Shown one piece after another: positions 1 to 8,281 of a DNA stretch of 64,000 bases. A program made the position numbers and the translations under genes. How positions within the stretch are numbered: position 1 is the stretch's first letter; each line of letters starts with the position of its first letter. The DNA is from Streptomyces cathayae (lineage in GTDB: Bacteria; Actinomycetota; Actinomycetes; Streptomycetales; Streptomycetaceae). The notes beneath the pieces are model-generated. The model had not been told where the DNA came from, did not search any database, and saw only the letters and a program-made list of their open reading frames with translations. Location: NCBI RefSeq assembly GCF_029760955.1, contig NZ_CP121682.1, positions 1,984,001 through 2,048,000 of the forward strand, given 5' to 3'.

Positions 1-586
1 GGGACTCGCTGGTGTACTGGAACGGGATGTCCAGGCCGTCGATCCAGGCCATCGGCTCGGTGGTGGCGTTGTGGTGGGCGTGCATGTTCCACCCGGCCTG
101 CGGGAGGAAGTCGCCGCGCCGCATGGCCACCGGGTCACGGCCGACGACCGTCCACACGCCCTCGCCCTCGACGACGAAGCGGAAGGCGTGCTGGGTGTGG
201 CGGTGCTCGGGGGCGTCCTCGCCGGGCATCAGGTACTGGATGGCCGCCCACAGGGTGGGCGTGGCGAAGGGACGGCCGCCGAGGGCGGGGTTGGCCAGTG
301 CGATGGCGCGCCGCTCGCCGCCCCGGCCGACCGGGACGATCTCACCGGCCTGGGCGGCCAGTTCCCGCAGCTTCTCCCAGCGCCACAGGTGCGGCACGGC
401 GCGGGAGCGCGGATGAGCCGGCATGAGGTCGCCGATCTCGGTCCACAGCGGGACGAGCAGTTCGCTTTCGAAGCCCCGGTACAGCTCCTCGAGCGCCGGG
501 GTGACGTCGGGCTGGTCCGCGGCGCTGACAGCGCTCAGGCGGACGGGGGAGCCCGTGGCAGGGGGGGTGCTGAAGGAGGTGGTCAC
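1..586 (-). CDS. Gentisate 1,2-dioxygenase, cupin family (3' part lies outside the window)
   Basis: The gene runs off the left edge; about 195 N-terminal residues are visible. The protein reads VTTSFSTPPATG... and contains the bicupin stretch PEHRHTQHAFRFVVEGEG, whose His-x-His residues are typical iron ligands of gentisate dioxygenases, followed by MRRGDFLPQAGWNMHAHHN. Family knowledge: it opens the gentisate ring to maleylpyruvate in the cytosol. It is divergent from an IclR regulator, a usual arrangement for aromatic catabolism. The start is uncertain: GTG at 586 fits the protein, but GTG 595 and an in-frame ATG at 622 inside the dyad are possible; no good ribosome site was seen. Salicylate dioxygenase-like activity cannot be excluded. 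Confidence 0.85.
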   Translation of the reverse strand, partial: MTTSFSTPPATGSPVRLSAVSAADQPDVTPALEELYRGFESELLVPLWTEIGDLMPAHPRSRAVPHLWRWEKLRELAAQAGEIVPVGRGGERRAIALANPALGGRPFATPTLWAAIQYLMPGEDAPEHRHTQHAFRFVVEGEGVWTVVGRDPVAMRRGDFLPQAGWNMHAHHNATTEPMAWIDGLDIPFQYTSES

Positions 587-602
587 AGCTCCCACTGTGC
601 GC

Positions 603-623
603 CATGTCCACGGAACGGACATG
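603..623. promoter_or_regulatory. Candidate IclR operator, 7-7-7 dyad
   Basis: Perfect inverted repeat CATGTCC, seven bases, GGACATG, midway between the divergent dioxygenase and iclR genes. IclR-family regulators of aromatic catabolism bind palindromes in such divergent promoters, so this is the likely operator. Binding is inferred. Confidence 0.6.
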
Positions 624-703
624 TAAATTCTGGAGAGCAGAACAGCTGCGAGAAACCGCAGGCAACGACGAGATCCGGAACGGGCAGTACCGGGAGGTTC
701 ACC

Positions 704-1480
704 GTGGACAAGCCGCTCAAGACACCGCCGCCGTACGCCATCGCCAGCGTCGACCACGCGCTGCGGGCCGCGACGATGCTCCAGCTGGAGGGCTCACTGA
801 CCGTCACGCAGGTCGCCGAGCGGCTCGGGGTGGCCCGGTCGACCGCGCACCGGCTGCTGGCCATGCTGGTCTACCGGGACTTCGCGGTCCGGGACGAGAA
901 CCGGGTCTACCGCGTGGGCCCGGTGCTGGAGCTGGCGACGCACTCGCGTTCCCTGGTGTCCCGGCTGCGGACGGCGGCCCTGCCCCACCTGCACCGGGTG
1001 GTGGACCGGCTGAACGAGACCACGAACCTCACCATCCGCACGGGGGACACGGCCCGGTTCATCGCCAGCGTGGAGTGCGACCGGGCGCTGCGGGTGGGGT
1101 CCCGGGAGGGGATGGTCTTCCCGGCCCACCGGACGACGGGCGGCCTGCTGCTGCTCGCGGAACTGAGCGAGGAGGAGCTGGCGGAGGTGTACGCGAGCGA
1201 GCACTACCGCGACCGGCCCCAGGAGCGCCCGGACCTCGGCGCGCTGTCCGCGGAGCTGAAGGGCATCGCCCGCAGTGGCTTCGCCGTGAACCGGAACCGC
1301 TCCGAGCGGGGCCTGGTGGCCGTCGGGGTCCCGGTCCGTGACGCCGAGGGAACGGTCCAGGCAGGCCTGTCGATCTCCCTGCCGGGCACCCGCTACGACC
1401 CGCTCGACCTGCAGTTCCTGGTCAGCACCCTGCAGGCGGCGGCCCGGGCCCTGAGCGCGGACCTGGCCGGGACGGCCTGA
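704..1480 (+). CDS. IclR family transcriptional regulator
   Basis: 258 residues. The N-terminal winged helix (about residues 15-75) includes LTVTQVAERLGVARSTAHRL, and the C-terminal IclR effector domain (about 90-250) includes the usual GGLLLLAEL and RNRSERGLVAVGVPV stretches. The start is the GTG at 704, preceded by GGGAGG at 692-697 with a six-base spacer; the longer upstream reading frame is antisense to the dioxygenase and is not credible. Its likely job is to control the divergent gentisate dioxygenase gene in response to an aromatic acid; the ligand is not known. Confidence 0.9.
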   Translation: MDKPLKTPPPYAIASVDHALRAATMLQLEGSLTVTQVAERLGVARSTAHRLLAMLVYRDFAVRDENRVYRVGPVLELATHSRSLVSRLRTAALPHLHRVVDRLNETTNLTIRTGDTARFIASVECDRALRVGSREGMVFPAHRTTGGLLLLAELSEEELAEVYASEHYRDRPQERPDLGALSAELKGIARSGFAVNRNRSERGLVAVGVPVRDAEGTVQAGLSISLPGTRYDPLDLQFLVSTLQAAARALSADLAGTA

Positions 1481-1511
1481 GAGTCCGGCCGCCCCTTTCC
1501 GCGCCCCGCGG

Positions 1512-2153
1512 TCAGCCGCGCCGTGCCTCCGGTACGTCCGGGGCGCCGGTGCTCAGCAGGCCGGTCCAGCTTTCGGCCAGGACGTCGACCACGGACGCGC
1601 GGTCGGCGCCCCAGCGGCCGGGGGTCCAGGTGCGGGCCACGTGGTCGAGCTGGGCCATCGCGAGCACACCGCGCAGGTGGCGGCTCCCGGGAGGGAAGCG
1701 GTCGGCCTGGTCGAGGCCCTCCTCGATGTCGCTGACGGCCTCCTCCAGCCACGCGTTCACCAGGCCGCGCAGCTCCGGATCGATCGCCGCCGCCTCGAAG
1801 GCGGCCACGGTGTAGGGGCGGATCGCCTCCCAGCGGCCGGAGATGCCGTACAGCCACTCGGTGATCGCCTCGCGGCTGCCGTCGTGGACGACCTCGACCA
1901 GGCGCCGGGCGGTCGAGCCGTGGACGGGTGAGTCGGTGCGTTCGAGCTTCTCGTTCAGCTCGCCGATGAGTGCCCGCATCAGGTCGCTGCGGGACGGGAA
2001 GTACGCGTAGAACGTCACCCGGGTGGTGCCCGCCGCGGCCGCGATGTCGTCCACCGTGGTGGCGGCGTAGCCCTTGGTGCGGAACAGCTCCAGTGCCGAG
2101 TCCAGCAGGAGCTTGCGGGTCATCTGCTTCTGCGCCGCGCGCAGCCCGGCCAT
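1512..2153 (-). CDS. TetR family regulator, paired with an MFS exporter
   Basis: 213 residues. The N-terminal TetR helix-turn-helix is clear at about residues 10-60 (LFRTKGYAATTVDDIAAAAG, then VTFYAYFPSRSDLM). The C-terminal half is a typical variable ligand-binding domain with no recognisable specificity. It is convergent with iclR and divergent from the MFS gene at 2500, so it is probably the local repressor of that transporter. The ATG at 2153 is used; no strong ribosome site is seen. Confidence 0.88.
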   Translation of the reverse strand: MAGLRAAQKQMTRKLLLDSALELFRTKGYAATTVDDIAAAAGTTRVTFYAYFPSRSDLMRALIGELNEKLERTDSPVHGSTARRLVEVVHDGSREAITEWLYGISGRWEAIRPYTVAAFEAAAIDPELRGLVNAWLEEAVSDIEEGLDQADRFPPGSRHLRGVLAMAQLDHVARTWTPGRWGADRASVVDVLAESWTGLLSTGAPDVPEARRG

Positions 2154-2299
2154 CTCAGCGCCCCCGCTTCCTGGCGTCGGACGGCTCGGGGGACGGTACG
2201 GCCGTGGAGGCGGTCATGACGCTCATCCTATCGCCGACCTCCCGTTCGACAGCGTCACCCTTACTTCATGATCACTTCTCATACGCGCCATACATTTCC

Positions 2300-2328
2300 T
2301 TGACGTTACGTAAAGCGAGTGTCATTCT
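2300..2328 (+). promoter_or_regulatory. Candidate promoter of the MFS exporter with a TTACGTAA palindrome
   Basis: TTGACG (2300-2305) and CATTCT (2323-2328) are separated by 17 bases, a plausible -35/-10 pair reading toward the MFS gene. The 8-bp palindrome TTACGTAA (2306-2313) lies inside the spacer, where a TetR repressor could block RNA polymerase. The rest of the 345-bp gap between tetR and the MFS gene shows nothing else. Confidence 0.4.
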
Positions 2329-2499
2329 CGCCGTCACCGCGCTTCGTTCGCCACCTTCCCGAAGCCCGGCCTGCGTCCCTCCCCCCATTCCACGCCACGT
2401 CACCACGTGGTCCGACGGGTCGCGTCCACCCCGTCACACCCATCGGAACCGGCCACGAAGAACCGGGCCGTCTCACCATCCCAGTCAGGGAGAACTGCA

Positions 2500-4146
2500 G
2501 TGACGCTCAACAACGGGACGACGACGTCCCCCGGCCCTTCCGCGGGGGCTGCCCGAAGGCCGGGCTACGCGGGCACACTCGCTGCCGCGAGCGCCGCGGT
2601 GTTCGTGGCCCAGCTGGCCAACGCCCTGCCGGCCTCGCTCAACGGACTCTTCCAGCAGGACCTCGGCACGCACGGATCCCAGCTGACCTGGATCACGGCG
2701 TCCTTCATGATCGCCGTGGTCGTCTTCGAGTTCACCTTCGGTGTCCTCGGCGACCTGTTCGGACGCCGTCGGCTCATCGCCTCGGGCGCGGCGCTCATCG
2801 TCGCCGGAAGCATCGTCTCGGCCGTCTCGCCCACCGTGCAGTGGCTGTGGGTCGGCGCCGCGCTCAACGGTCTCGGCGCCGGCGCCATGTTCCCCGGATC
2901 GCTCACCATGATCGCGGACGTCGCCCGCAGCGCGATGGCGCGGGCCCGCGCCATCGCGCTGTGGAGCGGCTTCCTGTCGGCCGGTGCGGCGCTCTCCCCC
3001 CTGATCGGCGGGGCGTTCGCCAAGGTCGGGTCGTGGCGGGGCTCGTTCCTGGTCCTCGTCGCGCTGGCCTTCGTCAGCATGGTGCTCTCGCTGGCCCTGG
3101 CCACCGAGTCGAAGGCCGCCGAGGGACGCCGGCTCGACGTCCCGGGCCAGATCACCTTCGCGATCGGTCTCATCCTGGTGCTGTACGCGGCCGTGGAGGG
3201 ACCCGCGAAGGGCTGGGGCGCGCCGGACATCGTGGGCGCGTTCGCCGTCGGCGCGGGCTTCCTGACCGCCTTCCTGCTGATCGAGCGCCGCGCCGAGTCC
3301 CCGATCCTCAACCTCTCCCTGCTCAAGGACCGCGCCTTCGCGGTGGGCTCGGTCGTGGCGGTCATCGGCATGATCGCCTTCCTCGGCGCGTGCTTCGCGA
3401 CGAGCATGTGGCTCGGCCCCGTGCAGCACCAGGACCCGCTGCGCGTCGCCCTCCCCTTCCTGCTGCTCCAGGGACCGGCGTTCGTCCTGATCCCGGTCGT
3501 CTCCCGGCTGCTCCACCGGGTCTCCCCGAACTGGCTGCTGACCTCCGGCTTCGGCCTGATGGCCGTCGGGTCGTTCCTGTGCGCCCGGCTGGACGTCACC
3601 GACCGGAGCCTGACCCCGTTCGTCGTGCCCACCCTGCTCATCGGCATCGGCTTCGCGCTGGCCGTCAGCTCGATCACGGCCGTCGCGCTGAACAGCGTGC
3701 CGGGCCGGCTGGCCGGCATGGCGAGCGCCACCACCAACATGCTGCGCGACCTCGGCTTCGCCCTGGGCCCGGTGGTCGTCGGCGCGGTCGCCCTCAGCCA
3801 CGCGGGCGAGACCTTCGCCGCGAAGCTGGCCGGCGCGGACCTGCCGCCCGACCAGCTGGGCGCCGCCACGGAGATCGGCCGGGCCGCCGGACCGATCGCC
3901 GTCAACAGCCTGCCGCCGGACGCCCCCGGAGCGGCCGCGCAGGGCATCGCCCTCGACGCGCTGGGCAGCGGCTTCAGCCTCGCCTACACCGTGTGCGGGG
4001 TCGCCGCCGCGGTGGCCGCGGTCGTGACCGTGACCGGCATGGCCGGCATCCGCGCCCCCCGCGTCCTGGACACGGAACACGCTGACCACACAGCCGGGCA
4101 GGACCCGGCGGACCGGCCCCAGGCCCCGACCACCGCTCCGGCGTAG
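2500..4146 (+). CDS. MFS transporter, DHA2-type (14-helix) multidrug exporter-like
   Basis: 548 residues with many hydrophobic helices. A motif A-like loop follows TM2 (GDLFGRRRLIASG), and ARARAIALWSGFLSAGAALSPLIGG with GSWRGSFLV is typical of EmrB/QacA-type (DHA2) permeases. The start is taken as the GTG at 2500, with AGGGAGAA at 2487-2494; the frame extends upstream to 2407 without a ribosome site. Probable role is proton-driven export of a small hydrophobic compound under control of the divergent TetR. The substrate is unknown. Confidence 0.87.
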   Translation: MTLNNGTTTSPGPSAGAARRPGYAGTLAAASAAVFVAQLANALPASLNGLFQQDLGTHGSQLTWITASFMIAVVVFEFTFGVLGDLFGRRRLIASGAALIVAGSIVSAVSPTVQWLWVGAALNGLGAGAMFPGSLTMIADVARSAMARARAIALWSGFLSAGAALSPLIGGAFAKVGSWRGSFLVLVALAFVSMVLSLALATESKAAEGRRLDVPGQITFAIGLILVLYAAVEGPAKGWGAPDIVGAFAVGAGFLTAFLLIERRAESPILNLSLLKDRAFAVGSVVAVIGMIAFLGACFATSMWLGPVQHQDPLRVALPFLLLQGPAFVLIPVVSRLLHRVSPNWLLTSGFGLMAVGSFLCARLDVTDRSLTPFVVPTLLIGIGFALAVSSITAVALNSVPGRLAGMASATTNMLRDLGFALGPVVVGAVALSHAGETFAAKLAGADLPPDQLGAATEIGRAAGPIAVNSLPPDAPGAAAQGIALDALGSGFSLAYTVCGVAAAVAAVVTVTGMAGIRAPRVLDTEHADHTAGQDPADRPQAPTTAPA

Positions 4147-4213
4147 CCGGCCGCCACACCGGCGGGGTCCGTGTCGTTGACCCCGTGGACGCGGACCGGG
4201 TTCCCTGTGTGCC

Positions 4214-4801
4214 ATGGCTGATGAAGCGCGCACGGGGGATCCGGTCCTCGTCGTCGGGACACAGGGCGAGTGGGAGAAGTGGCTGGAGGAACACCACGGG
4301 GAACTGACCGGGGTCTGGCTGCGGATCCCGAGGAAGGACTCCGGGCTGCCCGGCCCCGACTACGCCGCCGCCCTGGAGTCGGCACTGTGCTACGGCTGGA
4401 TCGACGGGCACAAGAAGAAGCTGGACGACACGCACTGGCTCCAGCGGTTCACTCCCCGGCGGCCGCGCAGCAAGTGGTCGCTGATCAACCGGCAGAAGGC
4501 CGCCGCGCTCATCGAGGCGGGCCGGATGCGGGAGCCCGGGCTGCGCGAGGTGGAGCGGGCCAGGGCCGACGGCCGCTGGGAGGCGGCGTACGCGAGCCAG
4601 AGCACCGCGACCGTCCCCGACGACCTGCGAGCCGCGCTGGAAGCGGTCCCGGCGGCCCGTGACTTCTTCGGCGCCCTCGACAGCCGCAACCGGTACGCGA
4701 TCCTCCACCGCGTCCAGGACGCCAAGCGCCCGCAGACCAGGGCGGCCCGTATCGAGAAGTTCGTCGCCATGCTCGCCGAGGGGGAGAAGCTCCATCCCTG
4801 A
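4214..4801 (+). CDS. YdeI/OmpD-associated family protein
   Basis: 195 residues. The stretches ALCYGWIDGHKKKLDD and RFTPRRPRSKWSLINRQKA are the signature of the YdeI/OmpD-associated (bacteriocin-protection-like) family, which has a C-terminal basic helix here seen as RIEKFVAMLAEGEKLHP. It is cytosolic, with no signal peptide. The biochemical role of the family is poorly defined. It stands alone and converges on the GH3 gene across a strong terminator hairpin. Confidence 0.82.
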   Translation: MADEARTGDPVLVVGTQGEWEKWLEEHHGELTGVWLRIPRKDSGLPGPDYAAALESALCYGWIDGHKKKLDDTHWLQRFTPRRPRSKWSLINRQKAAALIEAGRMREPGLREVERARADGRWEAAYASQSTATVPDDLRAALEAVPAARDFFGALDSRNRYAILHRVQDAKRPQTRAARIEKFVAMLAEGEKLHP

Positions 4802-4836
4802 CGACATGACCACGTGACGGACCGGCAGGCACGCGA

Positions 4837-4872
4837 AGAGGCGGTCCGGGCCCCGGGGTCCGGACCGCCTCT
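4837..4872. terminator. Bidirectional terminator hairpin
   Basis: Perfect 13-bp stem (AGAGGCGGTCCGG with its complement) and a 10-base loop, placed 36 bp after the YdeI-like gene and just beyond the end of the convergent GH3 gene at 4878. It can serve both transcripts. Confidence 0.75.
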
Positions 4873-4877
4873 GTGCG

Positions 4878-6371
4878 TCAGCCCGCGACGATCGCCTCGG
4901 CCGCCGCCACACCGCAGACGCGGGCCGCGCCGTGCGTGGCGATGTGCGGGGTGCCGCGCGGCGCGGACTGCGGGACGCCCATCTCCACGACGACGGTGTC
5001 CGGCGCGGCGGCGAGCAGGGTGTCCAGGGCGGTGCGCATCCACGGGTGCCGGTGCTCGTCGCGGACCACGGCGACCACCCGCCGGCCGGCCGCGGCCTCG
5101 AGCACCCGCGCACCGGCGTCGGTGTCGGTGTCGGTGAAGTGGCCGGTGGTGGTGCCGGGCAGCAGCCGCTCCAGTTCCGCGCCGACGCCCCAGGGCGTCT
5201 CGTCGCCGACGGCGATGTTGGCCTCGGGGCTGAAGGTGGCCACGTACACCGGTGCGGTGACCGGTGCCGGGGGTCCGGTGCGGGTGACGGTCACCGCGCG
5301 ACGGGCCGCCGTGAGGCCGATCTCCGGTTCGGGGGCGCCCGGGGCCGGGGACCGCCGCGCCCGGGCGGTCCAGTCGGCCAGGGCACGTACCCGGGCGGCG
5401 GCGTCGGCGAGCCGTTCCTCGGGGAGTTCGCCGGAGCGGACCGCGGCGACTAGCGCGTCCTGGAGGCTCTGCACCGTGTCCTCGTCGCACAGTCCGCCGC
5501 CCACGCAGATGGCGTCGGCACCGGCGGCGACGGCCAGGACGGCTCCGTGTTCGAGGCCGTAGGTGCCGGAGATGGCGCGCATCTCCATGCCGTCGGTGAC
5601 GATCAGCCCCTGGTAGCCGAGTTCGCCGCGCAGCAGGTCGGTGAGGATGCGGCGGGAGAGGGTGGCGGGGCGGTCCGGGTCGAGGACGGGGACCTTGATG
5701 TGGGCGCTCATGATGGCCCGGGTGCCGGCCGCGATCGCCGCCCGGAACGGCTGGAGTTCGCGTTCGTACAGGGTCGTCGTGTCGAGGTCGATGTGCGGGA
5801 CGGCGTGGTGGGAGTCGACGCTGGTGTCGCCGTGGCCGGGGAAGTGCTTGGTGCAGGCGGCGACGCCGGTGGACTGCAGGCCCTCGACCCAGGCCGCGGT
5901 GTGCCGGGCCACCAGGTCGGTGTCCCGGCCGAAGGAACGCACGCCGATGACCGGGTTGTCGGGGTTGGCGTTGACGTCGGCCGAGGGCGCCCAGTCGAAG
6001 GTGACCCCGCACTCGGCGAGCCGGCGGCCCAGCTCCCGGGCGACGCCCCGGGTGAGAGCGGTGTCGTCGACGGCACCGAGGGCGTGGTTGCCGGGGAAGG
6101 AGGAGCCGGTGCGGACCTCCAGCCGGGTGACGTCACCGCTCTCCTCGTCGATGGCCACCAGCAGGTCGTCCCGCTCGGCCCGCAACTGGGCGGTGAGGGC
6201 GGCGACCTGCTCGGCGGTGGCGACGTTGCGCCCGAAGAGGCCCACGGAGGTGAGGCCCTCGCCGAGGCGGCGCAGCACCCAGTCGGGCGCGGTGGTGCCG
6301 GTGAAGCCCGGTTGCAGGACGGCCAGGGCGTCCCGGGTGAGGGTGTCGGTACCGGTGGTGAATGTCGTCAT
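4878..6371 (-). CDS. Glycoside hydrolase family 3, beta-N-acetylhexosaminidase (NagZ/DasD-like)
   Basis: 497 residues. The NagZ-type substrate loop KHFPGHGDT lies at 175-183, and the nucleophile region VTDGMEM gives Asp260. No signal peptide is seen, so it probably acts in the cytosol. It is the last gene of a unit with two sugar permeases and a binding protein. It would split imported N,N'-diacetylchitobiose (or another GlcNAc oligomer) into GlcNAc. The ATG at 6371 lies 9 bp after the upstream permease stop, with a GAAGGGA-type site inside the end of that gene. Confidence 0.88.
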   Translation of the reverse strand: MTTFTTGTDTLTRDALAVLQPGFTGTTAPDWVLRRLGEGLTSVGLFGRNVATAEQVAALTAQLRAERDDLLVAIDEESGDVTRLEVRTGSSFPGNHALGAVDDTALTRGVARELGRRLAECGVTFDWAPSADVNANPDNPVIGVRSFGRDTDLVARHTAAWVEGLQSTGVAACTKHFPGHGDTSVDSHHAVPHIDLDTTTLYERELQPFRAAIAAGTRAIMSAHIKVPVLDPDRPATLSRRILTDLLRGELGYQGLIVTDGMEMRAISGTYGLEHGAVLAVAAGADAICVGGGLCDEDTVQSLQDALVAAVRSGELPEERLADAAARVRALADWTARARRSPAPGAPEPEIGLTAARRAVTVTRTGPPAPVTAPVYVATFSPEANIAVGDETPWGVGAELERLLPGTTTGHFTDTDTDAGARVLEAAAGRRVVAVVRDEHRHPWMRTALDTLLAAAPDTVVVEMGVPQSAPRGTPHIATHGAARVCGVAAAEAIVAG

Positions 6372-6379
6372 CGGGGGCG

Positions 6380-7210
6380 TTATCCCTTCACGGCGCCCGC
6401 GGTGAGGCCGCTGACGGCCTTGCGCTGCAGGTAGACGAAGAGGATCAGGATCGGGACGGCGAAGAGTGACGAGGCGGCCATGGTCGCGCCCCAGTCGTCG
6501 CCGAACTGGGTCTGGAAGCTGGACAGCCACAGCGGCAGGGTCTGTGCCTCGGTGTCCTTGTTGAGCACCAGGACCAGCGCGAACTCGTTCCAGGCGGTGA
6601 TGAAGCCGAACAGCGAGGTGGCCATCAGGCCCGGGGCGAGCAGCGGCAGGATGACCCGGCGGAACGCCTGGACGCGGGTGCAGCCGTCGACCATCGCCGA
6701 CTCCTCCAGCTCCTTGGGCACGGCGGCGACGAAGCCGCGCAGCGTCAGGATGGTGAAGGGCAGGATCATCATCGTGTAGAAGAGCGTCAGCGGCACGAGG
6801 CTGTTCAGCATCGACGCGTCCCGCACGATCATGTAGATCGCGATGATCATGACTTCCCAGGGCGCCATCTGCGCCATCATGAAACCGATGACGAAGCCGC
6901 GCCGCCCCTTGAACCGCATCCGCGCCAGGGCGAAGGAGCCGGCCAGCGCGATGATCAGCGAGAAGACGACGGCCAGGACGGTGACGGTCAGCGAGTTGCG
7001 GACGTACGTCCAGAAGTGGTCGACGCCGGCCGCGGTCCTGAAGTGCTCGAAGGTGACGTCGGTCGGGAACCAGACCGGGTCCTCCGAGAGGATGTCGCCG
7101 GTCGGCTTGAAGGCCGTGGCGAACATCCAGTACACGGGGAAGACGCAGCCGATGAACAGGACGACGGCGGTGGCGTTGGGCCAGACCCGGGCAAAGAGCG
7201 AGCGTTTCAC
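6380..7210 (-). CDS. Carbohydrate ABC transporter permease (MalG/DasC type)
   Basis: 276 residues, six predicted membrane helices. The cytoplasmic EAA loop is clear (EESAMVDGCTRVQAFRRVILP), the contact site for the ATPase. The GTG at 7210 overlaps the stop of the upstream permease by four bases (GTGA), showing translational coupling. With the 7207-8193 permease it should form the channel for an amino-sugar oligosaccharide. No ATPase gene is present in the operon; in Streptomyces such importers usually share the MsiK ATPase encoded elsewhere. Confidence 0.9.
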   Translation of the reverse strand: MKRSLFARVWPNATAVVLFIGCVFPVYWMFATAFKPTGDILSEDPVWFPTDVTFEHFRTAAGVDHFWTYVRNSLTVTVLAVVFSLIIALAGSFALARMRFKGRRGFVIGFMMAQMAPWEVMIIAIYMIVRDASMLNSLVPLTLFYTMMILPFTILTLRGFVAAVPKELEESAMVDGCTRVQAFRRVILPLLAPGLMATSLFGFITAWNEFALVLVLNKDTEAQTLPLWLSSFQTQFGDDWGATMAASSLFAVPILILFVYLQRKAVSGLTAGAVKG

Positions 7211-8193
7211 AGCCCGGCCTCCTCTTCGTTCTCCTGCTTGAGCACGATCCTGAGGTAGGAGGCGGTCAGGCCGAGCAGGATCAGGATGGTCAGGACCGCG
7301 ATCGCCGCACCCATGCCGTAGTGCTGGTTGCCCATGCCCTCGACGTAGGCGTAGACGGGCAGGATCTCGGTGAGCCGGTCGGGGCCGCCGCTGTTGAAGA
7401 GATAGACCTGGACGAACGCCTTGAAGACCCAGATGATCTCCAGGAAGGTCGTCGCGTAGAGGAACGGCCGCAGGAACGGCATGGTGACCGCGGTGAAGCT
7501 CCGCCAGGCGCCGGCGCCGTCGAGGGACGCGGCCTCGTAGAGCTCGCCGGGGATGGTGGTCGTCGCCGCGTACAGGTTGATCGCGACGAACGGGACGGAC
7601 ATCCACACGATCAGCACGGTGACCACGAAGAAGGTCGACATCTGGCTGCTGGTCCAGCTGTAGTCGGCCATGGAGTGCCAGCCGAGCTTGTCCAGGACCC
7701 AGTTGACGACACCGAAGCGCTGGGCGAACAGCCACTGGTAGACGGTGGTGGCCACCACGATGGGCATGGCCCAGGCCAGGACCAGGCCGAGCAGCAGGGT
7801 GAACCGCATCCGCTTGCCGAGGCGGGCGAGCAGCAGGCCGACCAGCGCGCCCAGGACCATGATCAGGACGACGTTGACCGCCGTGAACAGGATCGAGCGG
7901 AGGGTGACCCGCCAGAAGTCCCCACTGGTGAGGGTCTCCTGGTAGTTGTCGACGCCGTTCCACTCGGTGACCCGCTGGATCAGCTGCCCCATGTTGAGGT
8001 TCTGGAACGACAGCAGCACGTCCTTGAGCAGCGGCCAGCCGAGCAGCAGCACGGTGGCCGCGCAGGCGGGCAGCAGCAACAGGTACGGGGCGAGCGCGCC
8101 GGCTCGCGATGGGGGCCTGCCGGGTGCCGCCCCGGTGTCCGCCCTGCGGACGTCCGCCGGGCCGGAGGGCGGCCGTTCGGTCTGCACGGTCAT
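7207..8193 (-). CDS. Carbohydrate ABC transporter permease (MalF/DasB type)
   Basis: 328 residues. A variable cytosolic N-terminus of about 30 residues is followed by six membrane helices; the EAA loop reads YEAASLDGAGAWRSFTAVTMP. It lies between the binding protein and the second permease and overlaps the latter by four bases. Gene order (binding protein, two permeases, GH3 enzyme, divergent DasR-like regulator) matches the known dasABC arrangement for diacetylchitobiose uptake. Confidence 0.9.
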   Translation of the reverse strand: MTVQTERPPSGPADVRRADTGAAPGRPPSRAGALAPYLLLLPACAATVLLLGWPLLKDVLLSFQNLNMGQLIQRVTEWNGVDNYQETLTSGDFWRVTLRSILFTAVNVVLIMVLGALVGLLLARLGKRMRFTLLLGLVLAWAMPIVVATTVYQWLFAQRFGVVNWVLDKLGWHSMADYSWTSSQMSTFFVVTVLIVWMSVPFVAINLYAATTTIPGELYEAASLDGAGAWRSFTAVTMPFLRPFLYATTFLEIIWVFKAFVQVYLFNSGGPDRLTEILPVYAYVEGMGNQHYGMGAAIAVLTILILLGLTASYLRIVLKQENEEEAGL

Positions 8194-8281
8194 GCTCGCG
8201 ATCTCTCTTCTCGACGTACCCGAACGCGGTGCGGGGGCCGTCGAGTGGCCGGCCCCCGCACCGGTCGGAGCGCGTGCGCTT

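Noticed and set aside
2485..4233. Minus-strand open frame (582 codons) across the MFS gene
   Set aside because: Low-complexity Arg/Gly/Glu composition, no family signal; the plus-strand frame encodes a clear transporter.
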